A stretch of DNA of 64,000 nucleotides from the NCBI GenBank assembly GCA_036785705.1, contig JAWUZG010000159.1, positions 1,116,001 to 1,180,000 on the forward strand, read 5' to 3'. The notes under the pieces are model-generated. The model did no database searches, was not told where the DNA came from, and saw only the letters and a program-made list of their open reading frames with translations. The translations under genes and the position numbers were made by a program. This document shows, piece by piece, positions 56,101 through 64,000 of the stretch (positions are counted from its first letter, which is position 1; each line of letters starts with the position of its first letter). The stretch comes from Acanthornis magna. Its lineage: Eukaryota > Chordata > Aves > Passeriformes > Acanthizidae.

Positions 56101-56400
56101 ACTCTGGCTTCCCACAGCCTGGCATTGACCCATCATCGGGCATCCCAGGCCGGCTTCCCCCAGGAGCTGTTCCACCAGGTGCCAGATTCGATCCCTTTGG
56201 CCCGTTAGGAGCTGGGCGACCTGGGTAGGTCCTTGGCTGTGTTGGTATTCTAGCCTGCTTCCAGCCTGCCGCTGGATCCCAGCTCTTCCCTGTTGCTGCA
56301 GGCCTGAGCTCTCACTCCTTTTTGACTCTGCTCTGAATTTCTTTCCAGGCCCGATCCTGATCACCTTCCCCCTCCAGGCTACGACGACATGTTCATGTGA
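50197..56400 (+). CDS. PSMF1: Proteasome inhibitor/regulator PI31, seven coding exons
   Basis: PI31 binds the 20S proteasome and, through its FP domain, the F-box protein FBXO7; it affects proteasome assembly and transport. Exons: 50197-50325, 51417-51569, 52087-52169, 52760-52939, 54144-54197, 56066-56224 and 56349-56400, all GT-AG and in one frame, giving 269 residues (human 271). The start MAGLE and the exon 1 block SRPQDALVCGIHWEL match the family. The FP domain spans about 1-150 with KSELLPAGW, VEDSMILNV and ADYINPEHLDDFHKVYKN. The C-terminal third is Pro/Gly-rich with the repeated DPFG motif (EDLDPFG, RFDPFGPLG), GGMIVDPL and HLPPPGYDDM. The last three residues are Met-Phe-Met, where the conserved HbYX motif has Tyr in the middle. 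The reading frame is otherwise intact. Confidence 0.96.
54330..54560. other. A/T-rich island in PSMF1 intron 5
   Basis: Composition changes sharply to A/T-rich with TTTAATAATCAGC, CATTTAACACACAG and CTCTAATTTAAACTG-like stretches, unlike the rest of the intron. It is a candidate conserved or regulatory island; no repeat family was recognised. Confidence 0.35.
55505..55892 (+). mobile_element. CR1 LINE 3' fragment in PSMF1 intron 5
   Basis: A roughly 390 bp copy in plus orientation. Landmarks are CAGCCTGGAGAAGAGAAGGC, ATTGGGAAGAAATTCTTCCC, GGTTGCCCAGAGAAGCTGTG, CATCACTGGAAGTGTTCA and GATGAGCTTTGAGGTCCC, ending at an AGTTCTGGGATTCT tail. It is same-sense with PSMF1, between exons 5 and 6. Confidence 0.9.
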
Positions 56401-57407
56401 GGAGCCACTGTGTGGCTTCTCACGGATGAGTCTTCTGGGAAGCGGGGGCACTTCCCCTCTTCACTCCTTGTCTGGTGGATGTACATCTTTCCAGCAGCGT
56501 TTTCCTCCTCTCCGTTTTGGGCCACATTCCCATGTGTCCCATCAGCTATAAAGGCTTCCCTGTTTGCAGAACGGAAGAGGAGGCAGTAGTAGGTCGTTTC
56601 TTTGCTCCTCTGGGGGTGCCCGGCCGTTTGCGCCCAGCGAGGTGGGAGTGTGGGGTGTGGCGCTCTGGGAACAGCCTGGGTGCTGTGGGATTTGTCCTCT
56701 GCTTCACTGGGGTGGCAGAGCTTGCTGCTGGGGTCCCGAAAGTGGTGGGTGTGAGGAGGGAGCTGGATCCCTTCTGCTCCTCTGCAGGAAACCACAGCAA
56801 CCTCACAAAGGGGACAGCCAAGAGTAGGCTCCCCACAGAGGGAGTTTCTCTCTTGCTCTATCTGAGCGAGGCACTGATTGAAGGGCTGGAAAACCCAGCC
56901 CATAGGGTCTCCATGGGCAGACCCCCAGCAGCAGCTGGGATTACGACTGTGCCTGCTGGCTTTGAAGAGCACCACCAGCAAAGCCTTTGATGTGCATGAG
57001 AAGAGACATATATTGAATTCCTGGCTCACCTTGCCCCCTCTCTTCCCTGCAGCTGGGGTGTTTTTCATTCCTGGGGTGTCTGTGAAGCCCCGCAGGAAGC
57101 GTAGCAAGGGATGCCCACTGGGCTCTGCATGGATCTGGGGTAAGAGGGAGGGAGCTTTGCCAAAGAGGTTTCTAGAATACATTTTTCTATTGTCAGTCTT
57201 GTTGCACGTGGCTCTGGCTATCTGCCTTGGGAAGAGTGGGTGAGATCTGTGTGACTCAGGCTCCTGAGCTCTCTGGAAATGTCCTCCTTTCCCCATCGAT
57301 CCCCCAGCTCAGTTGATTTTGGGGCTGCAGCTCATCTCCTCTGTCAGGGACTCACACTGTTTTTCTTCTCGTGGTTTGATCTCTTGGAAGGATGTTCATG
57401 AGACTGA

Positions 57408-57413
57408 AATAAA
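57408..57413 (+). other. PSMF1: Main poly(A) signal candidate of PSMF1 (AATAAA)
   Basis: AATAAA is followed 16-30 bases later by the GT-rich CAGTGTTGTGCTGG, the expected downstream element, about 1 kb after the stop codon. Confidence 0.75.
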
Positions 57414-57759
57414 AACCTGACAAACAGTGTTGTGCTGGTACTTACTGGGGTGGCCTCCCTGTTCCCTACTGTGCAAAGGGGAGCCCTTCCCGAGGCAGAG
57501 GATCCACGCTGGGAACCCGCTTTGTACCTTCCCCTGAGCAGCAGTGCTTTTCCAAGACGATGTAACTGTATTAGGAAAATGAAGTGGAGAACAGCCCAGC
57601 CCAGCTCCTGCAGTAATTGCCTCTCCGGGGCATTGAGTGCTGTTGGAACGCTGCACGCAGCTGCGTTGGCAGAAATAAAAAGGGGGAAGGGATCCCCCAT
57701 CTATCTCTTCTCCCAAAAGGCTTTTTCCTTTTAAAACCTCTTTGCCTACAAATGCAGTT

Positions 57760-57765
57760 AATAAA
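57760..57765 (+). other. PSMF1: Distal poly(A) signal candidate of PSMF1 (AATAAA)
   Basis: AATAAA is followed directly by GCTGTGTTATGGCGTGTG, a strong GT-rich element. A further AATAAA at 57673 lacks one. Either site could be used as an alternative end. Confidence 0.5.
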
Positions 57766-60012
57766 GCTGTGTTATGGCGTGTGCCACCCTGGGCTCTGCA
57801 CATGTGGGAGCAGGGAAGACCAGCTGGAGAAATCTGCTGCTGGGGGCAGCTGGAGCATCTCCTGCATCTCCCTGGGGATCATGCATGGACCCCTATTCAT
57901 CCAGAGGCTGTTCTGAGCCCAGACCCACTGGATCTGCCATCCCAGCTGCGCTACCCTGAGGTTTTTCAGGGGAAGTCCCACCTGCAGACCCATGGGTGGG
58001 CTGTGGGCAGTGCCCATGACCAGAGCAACATGCGAGGGATGGAGAGAGAGCCAGGGCTCGGTGAGGCCATTGCTCTTGCTCATCCCTTCCGGCTCCTGGG
58101 ACAGCCTGCACCCATCCACAACTTCATTCCAGGAGAAAGAAGCCCCCAACCTTGTTGCTGGGCTTGAGAGACTGCAAACCCCAACCTTACTGCGTGGGGG
58201 AGAGGAAACAGCTTTGGCCTCATCGTGAGGCCCCTCTCTGCGGGGGGCAGCTGTTTTCTGTGCCTGAATTAATCATGTTCTGCGACCTTCCAGAAGGGAG
58301 AGACGCAGGCGGCTTTGATGGAGCTAATTAAAGCGAGTCAGCGCCGGGAGAGGCTGCGGCGGGGCGAGGAACTGGCTTTTGTCTGCAGCGCCCGGCCCCG
58401 GCGGGTCCGTGGTGTTGTGCAGCTGGGAAACAGGTGGCAGAGGAGGGGAGTGGGTTCCAAAGGGGACAAGTGTCTGCTGCAGGCCTTTGCCTGAGCCTCT
58501 GGACTCCCAGGGCTGAGCCATCCACTCTCCAGACAGGATGGGTAAAAGGAGACAAGGATCCTCTTCTGCATGTCACAGGACAGTGGGAACAAGAGACCGT
58601 CCTGGTTTGGCTCACACCAAAGGAGCCGGAGCATGGCAGAGGTAGCTCCTGTGGACCAGTGATCCCAAGCATTCCGTATTCCAGCTGTAGGGCTTGTGGC
58701 CAGCACAAACCCCACTCTCTGAGAATGGCTGGGGGGCAGCCACCCCCACTGTGGGTTTGTACCACAGTGGCTGCAAGGGCCAGGTCTCCCTTCAGCAGGA
58801 GGGACAGTTCAAGCCCTCAGCCATGTGTCCCTGTCCCCAACACTGCTGCGTCTACCCTAAGTGACAGGAAACATTAACATGCATGGGAGCACAGCAACAC
58901 ACCCCGTGTTAATTTTTATGGGGAGGTTGTGAGAAGCGGCTGGGGCTGGGTGTGCGGTCTTGGCACCGGCTCAGCCTCCCTCCTCCGGCAGCAGCACTTC
59001 CACTTCATGTTTGAAGAGAGGCACTGGATTATTGGTAATGGCTCAGGATCCCCAGAGAGTCCTTCAGGCCATCTGCCAGCCCGCCCAGCCCACAGCACCT
59101 GCCTGCACACTCCCGATGGGATGGCAGAACCCCCGGCGTTGCTAATTATCCTGCAGCCGGTGCTTCATCCCTTGGATCCCGGGTACAGGGAAGCTGTGCG
59201 TGTGGCCCAGCAGGAAAACAAAGCAGAGCCCATTATATGGAACTGGGAAAGGCATGCTGGGCCCTCCCTGCTTGCTTTGCTTGCCCCTGGCACAAACAAA
59301 GACACCCCCAAAACACCAGCACTGGGGGACTGGAGAGCCATTGACCCTCATTCCACACAGGCTGCACAGCATCAGCCTTTCCCAGCCAGATTTTTCTCAG
59401 CACTCTGGAATATTTTGGATTGCTTCCTACTACTCCCCTGCACATTAACAACCAGAGGCCAGCGCCTCTTTCCCAGTGCCTGCCAGAGCGATGAAGGGAT
59501 GGCCAGGTCAGACAGCTCCATGTCGCTCTGCCACAGCCACCCTACATCTCAGCCTCAGGGCGGTTGTGAAAAAATCACATCCTAGCCCTGGAGTTCTCCA
59601 TGGGAAGTCTTCTTTAATGGCACTCCTTCCTTGACACTGTTCATTGTAAATATATCTCTCTCCATGTAGAGGCTTCCCCCCAGCCCTTCAGGGAATCAAC
59701 GCACAGTCCAGCAACGCGCTGACAAAGCAATAACAGTCCCTTCCTGTAGTCTCTTGAGCAGCCTCATGTCCTAATTCACGGGAGTATTTCTCATGCTCAC
59801 ATACAGCAGGTGCTCAGCAGCTGTAACCTCTACCAGGCTCAGCCTTTCATCCTGAAAACACTCCTTCCAGCTTATTTAAAGCAACAAAAAGGGATGAGGA
59901 TGATTTCTCCATCTAACGGGTTTATTTTTCTAATCCAGACATGCAGGGCCAGTGCTGAGTTGCAGGAGGGACATCTGCCTCCTCAGGGCAGAGCCTTGGG
60001 AAGGCTCAGAGC

Positions 60013-60070
60013 TCCCCCTTTCTCCCCTTCTTCTCTTCTTCCCCTTCCTCCCCTCCCTTCCCTCCCTCCC
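60013..60070. repeat. Polypyrimidine CCTT/CCCT tract
   Basis: About 58 bases of uninterrupted C and T on the plus strand, made of CTTCTTC and CCCTTCC-like units. Possible triplex-forming sequence. Confidence 0.8.
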
Positions 60071-60734
60071 ATGGCATCACCCCCTCCTCCCCACTAGAGC
60101 CCCTCGGTAACAGCCACAATTGCATTTGCCCCCCCTGCTCTCCTTGGACCCTTCATTTGGCCCCTTGCACTCTGCTTAAGGCCATTTGCCCGGGGCCTGC
60201 TGGGGACAGGCGATGCCTGTTCAGGGACAGTGGGGCACAGCCACCCATTTCACTCCAAGTGTGGTTTCATCCTAGGGAAAGGTGCCTGGGTGCCAGGATT
60301 ACAGGTCTGAGGTGATTCAAGGTTGTTTCCTGGGATCCTACAGTAAATACAGAGCATGGCTAGTGATGTGGTGATGGAGAGAGGGGCATGTGGCCCTTCA
60401 CAAAAGTGGGAAGAATCATCTGTGAAGTGTTAGAAATGGAAACACAGGACAGAAGACACTGTCCCCAGCATCTGAGGGGACACTGGAAGCCCTGGAATAA
60501 AACTCAACCCAGGCAACCGGATGTAAAAATTACTTTTCTTTGTGTCAGGTTGTCTGGAGGGATTTGTCCCTGCCTGGGAATGTTTGAAGTGGGTACCTTA
60601 TGGGATAGATTGAAAACTGGTGGCAGTTCATGATAAACAGCACCTTTTGTGGGTCTGCATTTTCCAATGGGATAATTATTTCCCTTTCCCAGCACCTTGC
60701 TCATTCCCATTTCTCTTTCCACAGAACATTGTGC

Positions 60735-60757
60735 TTTAATGACGCTTCATGTTTAAT
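60735..60757 (-). other. TMEM74B: Possible poly(A) signals of TMEM74B
   Basis: Two ATTAAA hexamers on the minus strand, 11 bases apart, are followed by ACAATGTTCTGTGG. They would give TMEM74B a 3' UTR of about 0.9 kb. Tentative. Confidence 0.35.
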
Positions 60758-61627
60758 TCCCAAGGTGCAATTTTGCCTTCACACCACAGACAAGGGCTCT
60801 TGGATCAGCACAAAGGCTGGTGTGGGGACACCTCGGCAGCAGCACTGCCAGGCTAGCCTGGGACACAGCCACCACAACACGTCGAGGCACTGAGAATCAT
60901 CCGCTCTCTTCTGTATGGAGCACCATGATTTTTGAAGAGGCCACTCCAGGGCTGCTGGTGGTAGCAGGATGCTCAGCACGGTGCGGGTGTGTGTCCTGGC
61001 CTTTGTCCTGCTTTGTGGAATGGGGCTGGTGGTGTGCAAGGGCTGGGGGGTGGCGGGGGGCTGGACTGCCCCCCCACGGGTGTTGGGCATGCTTGCTGCC
61101 TCCTCTTCTGCCCGAAGCAGTGCAAGCACCAGCTCTGTGCCAGAGTTTTACAGGAAACTATTGCTAAGAAAAGTCACTGATGGCAGAAACTGAGGAGCTC
61201 TGTCGGGAAGAGTAGCAGTCAGGTCCTCGCTGCAGGAAGGAGCTCTGCCTCACATCCAGCCCAGGCTGCAACTGGCCATTGCACAGAAATCCCACGGATG
61301 CCTTGACGGTGCCACTGCCATGATGCTGGTGGCAGGACCCCATCCAGGAAGGTGCTGGGGAGGCGATGGGGGGTCCCAAGGCCATGCTGTCCCAGTGCTG
61401 GTGGTGGGAAACAACCCAGGCCAGGGCCATGCAGTCTGGTGGAGTGTCCCAAAGCCTCATCAGTCCAGTGCTGTTGGGCAGGAGCACCACCCAAGAAGGG
61501 TTCAAGGAGGTGAGAATGGCGGCTGAAAGCTGGCATAGGCGAAATCTCACCCAATGGTATCGATGTTGGGGAGCAGCAAGGGGACCCCACTTCTGCCAGC
61601 AGTGGGGGATCCCCGGTGCGTGCAGGG

Positions 61628-62113
61628 CTAGGAACCGGGCCCCTCGGGGGGCTGGGGCGGGGGGCTAAGCTGGCTCTCCAGCAGCGCCCGCGTCCCTTCA
61701 GCTGACACCCTCCGCAGCCGCAGCCGTACCGAGCCGTAGGTGCCACCGGTGCGGCGGGCGGCCCGGGCGCGGCGGCGGGCGGCGGCGGCGGCCAGCAGCA
61801 GGGCGGCGAGCAGGAGCCCGCCCAGGGCCAGCAGCGCCAGCCCGGCCACGGTGCAGCGGTCGAGGCGGGCGCGGAGCCGGGCTGCCCGAGCCTCCAGCCG
61901 CTCCATCTGCCGCGCCGGCACGGCGGGGTCAGGCCGCGCCGCCCGCGGAACGGCCCCCGCCAGCACCACCAGCGCCGCACCGCCCAGGGCGCAGCCCAGC
62001 GCCAGCGCCAGCCCCGGGCCCGCCGGCACCGGCCCCCCCGCACCCGCACCAGCCCCCGCAGCCGCCGCCGCCTCGCCCGGGCTCCGCAGCTCCGCCGCCC
62101 GCGGGGACGCCAT
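61628..62113 (-). CDS. TMEM74B: TMEM74B, two-pass membrane protein of the TMEM74 family
   Basis: TMEM74-family protein; the paralogue TMEM74 has been linked to autophagy, while the role of TMEM74B is poorly defined. One open exon of 161 residues (human is about 256). Two membrane segments lie at about 34-55 and 87-112. The conserved linker RQMERLEARAARL...LDRCTVAGL (69-92) and the cytosolic TYGSVRLRLR motif (125-134) match the family. The N-terminus MASPRAAEL resembles an internal MASPPGLEL stretch of the human protein, so about 25 residues before it and much of the region between it and TM1 are missing here. Composition is extremely GC-rich, Ala/Arg/Gly-heavy. The frame stays open upstream to 62290, but without an ATG, so 62113 is chosen. 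A missing upstream coding exon cannot be excluded. Downstream of PSMF1 as in human. Confidence 0.88.
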   Translation of the reverse strand: MASPRAAELRSPGEAAAAAGAGAGAGGPVPAGPGLALALGCALGGAALVVLAGAVPRAARPDPAVPARQMERLEARAARLRARLDRCTVAGLALLALGGLLLAALLLAAAAARRRARAARRTGGTYGSVRLRLRRVSAEGTRALLESQLSPPPQPPEGPGS

Positions 62114-62860
62114 GGAACCGCCGCCGGCCTGCGCGGCAAAAGGTGAGCGGTCGAACCGGGACAGGATGCTCCTCTGGATCGGAGACGGGTCCCCGAACCG
62201 GGATGCTTCCCTAGACCAGAGCCGAACCCTGGGGGCGAGAACCACGACTCTCCCCGGAGTCGCTTCCCCTGACCGGGCTGCCAACCCCACCCCGCAGGTC
62301 TTCGAACAGGGCTGCTCCTCCTCCTGGGATCCCGCTTAGCCGAACCGGGCTACCTCCAGAGCTGGAACCCCAGCTGGACTGTCCCCCTTCCCCGGAGCCG
62401 ATCCCCCAGACCGGGCTGCTCACCCGCACCGGGTCCCCGCACCGAGCTGCTCCCCTTCCCTGAACCCAGCACCTGCTTCACCGAACCGGGTCGTCCCACC
62501 TGGCTCTTCCCCTTCCCAAACCAGGCTCCCACCGCGCGACCCACCTTCCCGAATCCGTCTGAAACCCCCCGTGGGGTCCCGTGTCCCTGTGACTCCACTA
62601 AACTGCCCCTCTCCGGACCCGCTCCTTCCGCCGGGCTCTGCCCTCCGGTTCCCCGCTCCCGCACCGGGCTGTGGTCCCGCTCCGTGCACCGGGCTCGGCT
62701 CCGCTTCTCCGCTCGGTCTGCCCGCCCCGCCGATGCCCGCACCGAGCTGCCCCGCTTCCCCTCCCGGTCCCCCGCGTCGGGCTGCCTACCCCCGCCGCCT
62801 CCCCGGTTCCCCGGGCAGGTGCCGGTGCCGGTGCCGCCGCGGGGCGGGCGGTGGGTGCCC
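61640..62860. promoter_or_regulatory. TMEM74B: CpG island over TMEM74B and its promoter
   Basis: Very high CpG density covers the whole coding exon and about 700 bases upstream. The upstream part contains many short motifs of the GAACCGGGCTG type in loose repetition. No TATA box was seen near the ATG. Confidence 0.7.
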
Positions 62861-62887
62861 CGAGCTGCGGTCGCGCACGGCCGCCGC

Positions 62888-62922
62888 ACGCACACGCACA
62901 CACACACACACACACACACACG
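62888..62922. repeat. (CA)n microsatellite
   Basis: A run of CA dinucleotides, interrupted by CG at its left end, at the upstream edge of the TMEM74B CpG island. Further CACACA and CACTCACA variants follow to about 62955. Confidence 0.95.
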
Positions 62923-63429
62923 TACGGGGGGCACACACATGCACTCACATGGACACACCCGGGTGCACATCGGCACCTGCTGTGCATGTACCCTGTGCAA
63001 CAGAGACCCCTCTGTGCACCCACCCCGACAGTGCCGGGACCCTTCGTGTGCACCACGGGGGACTGCGTGGGGAGGGGCATTGGAGAGCGCAGAACAGCTC
63101 GGTGGGTTTGGCGTGGGGTGTGCCTGGGGGACATGCCCCCCACAACCAGCCATCCCCAGTGGGGACCCTGGGCAGTGCTGGGCTGGGGACCCTGGGGCTG
63201 CAGCCTGAGCAGCCCCAGCCCCAAAGGGAGCAGGGAGAGGTCCCAACCGGACATTGCCCACCCTGAGTTCTCACAAGGGTCCAGCCTGTCCCCAAATCCC
63301 CGGGGAAAGGGGGGGTTGACCTGGGTTTGGGCCAGGTATGATATGCCCCAGCCTGGGACTAAGAAGTCCCTGGCCCCTGCAGATCCCACCACAATCCCAC
63401 TGTATTCCCATGGCATAATGCCCCCCCTT

Positions 63430-63430
<1 letters not shown>
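62923..63430. other. Upstream flank of TMEM74B, no gene recognised
   Basis: GC-rich sequence with open frames in several phases but no recognisable protein, splice structure or repeat family apart from the flanking CA repeats. Confidence 0.5.

Positions 63431-63468
<38 letters not shown>
63431..63468. repeat. (CA)n microsatellite
   Basis: About 19 uninterrupted CA dinucleotides, followed by GTTATTTATTCAATTTT. A perfect repeat of this length is likely to be polymorphic. Confidence 0.97.
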
Positions 63469-63471
<3 letters not shown>

Positions 63472-64000
63472 ATTTATTCAATTTTCCCCAGAGCTTTCCT
63501 GTCAGTGCCTGCACTCTGCTTCTCCCTGACCTGGCACCAGACCCAGGCCCGCGCCCCGGCAGCGACCTGCTGGCAGCCACACACTTTCCCTCATTTGTTA
63601 ATAAGACGTGGTCTATTTCCACATTTGGAGCGGTGCCTGGAGATGTGGATGTAAATCCCAAGCAATAGCGGGTGGGCTGCTGACAGCTGCCGGGAAGGTT
63701 TGTCCATCACATTGCCATTCCCTTCAACACCTTCACATGCTTTCAGCATCTTCACAAGCACACCCGGTGCTACAGGTGCTGGGTGAGCTCACAGTGCTGG
63801 GGCTACAGGGATGCCCCTTGTGCCTTGCACCCTGTCCCCACTGTTCTGAACCCTGTCCCCACTCACAGTGTGTTCCCCTGCAGCCGCACTGAGCTCTGTG
63901 TCACTCACAGGGCACTGCCCTGCATGGAGATGCCAGATGGGAGTCTTCTGCCACCTGAGTCATAACAGGGGCAGGGATTTTCTCTGAAGTCTCTGTCAGA
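63469..64000. other. Right edge of the window, no gene recognised
   Basis: No coding region supported. In human the next gene after TMEM74B is RAD21L1, but no cohesin-subunit sequence is visible here. Confidence 0.5.

Larger units (their letters stand above)
56401..57765 (+). other. PSMF1: PSMF1 3' UTR with alternative ends
   Basis: The sequence from the TGA to the poly(A) signals holds no further coding exon. The minus-strand frame at 56379-57296 is a shadow. The first strong signal would give a 3' UTR of about 1 kb, the last about 1.4 kb. Confidence 0.6.
57800..61627. other. Intergenic between PSMF1 and TMEM74B, convergent 3' ends
   Basis: No coding gene recognised. A/T-rich islands with homeodomain-type cores appear at about 58265-58340 (GAATTAATCATG, GCTAATTAAAGC) and 58865-58920. 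Minus-strand ATTAAA at 60752-60757 and 60735-60740, about 0.9 kb after the TMEM74B stop, are possible ends for its mRNA. A pyrimidine tract is listed separately. Confidence 0.45.

Noticed and set aside
56379..57296. 305-codon minus-strand frame antisense to the PSMF1 3' UTR
   Set aside because: No domain, no splice continuation and it overlaps the 3' end of a solid gene; treated as a shadow.
62114..62290. N-terminal extension of TMEM74B
   Set aside because: The frame is open but begins at a GTG and has no TMEM74-family sequence; the first ATG is at 62113.
62350..63261. Long minus-strand frame across the CA repeat
   Set aside because: Contains a Val/Cys run from the CA microsatellite and Gly/Arg-rich CpG-island sequence; not a protein gene.

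Overview
The window is vertebrate nuclear DNA, almost certainly avian. It has spliced genes with GT-AG introns, several CR1 LINE fragments (the dominant bird retrotransposon), one solo LTR of a type common in bird genomes, and short introns in GC-rich DNA of the kind seen on bird microchromosomes. Gene order matches human 20p13: SLC52A3, FAM110A, ANGPT4, RSPO4, PSMF1, TMEM74B. All six coding regions could be read from start codon to stop codon with intact splice sites; none looks like a pseudogene.

Layout. 1-1965: flank or 3' UTR beyond SLC52A3. 1966-3757: SLC52A3 (minus strand), a plasma-membrane riboflavin transporter. 3758-10790: intergenic DNA with a solo LTR at 5452-5880 and a degenerate minisatellite next to the FAM110A promoter. 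10790-12855: FAM110A (plus), a centrosome/spindle-pole protein coded in one exon. 15677-23834: ANGPT4 (minus, nine exons), a secreted ligand of the Tie receptor family. 26322-33428: RSPO4 (minus, five exons), a secreted Wnt-signal enhancer, with a TATA box and four small upstream ORFs before the start. 33900-49570: about 16 kb with no recognisable gene, only AT-rich islands that may be regulatory, simple repeats and CR1. 50197-57765: PSMF1 (plus, seven exons), the proteasome regulator PI31, with a CR1 copy ending 168 bp before its start codon. 61628-62113: TMEM74B (minus), a two-pass membrane protein inside a CpG island. 62114-64000: CpG-rich flank and two CA repeats.

The genes do not form a pathway; they are a conserved syntenic block. 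Four of the six are on the minus strand. ANGPT4 and RSPO4 are secreted signalling ligands, so some of the non-coding islands nearby may be their enhancers.

The best leads are protein-level changes visible directly in the translation: PI31 ends Met-Phe-Met where the family's HbYX motif has Tyr, and the ANGPT4 receptor-binding domain carries Pro-Ala-Arg at the loop that separates Ang1 (TAG) from Ang2 (PQR). Next are the RSPO4 leader with four micro-ORFs, a seven-base satellite 21 bases inside ANGPT4 intron 1, and a tandem duplication that captured the tail of a CR1. I found no CRISPR, operon-like or otherwise new genetic system. Calls rest on reading the sequence; no search or alignment was run.
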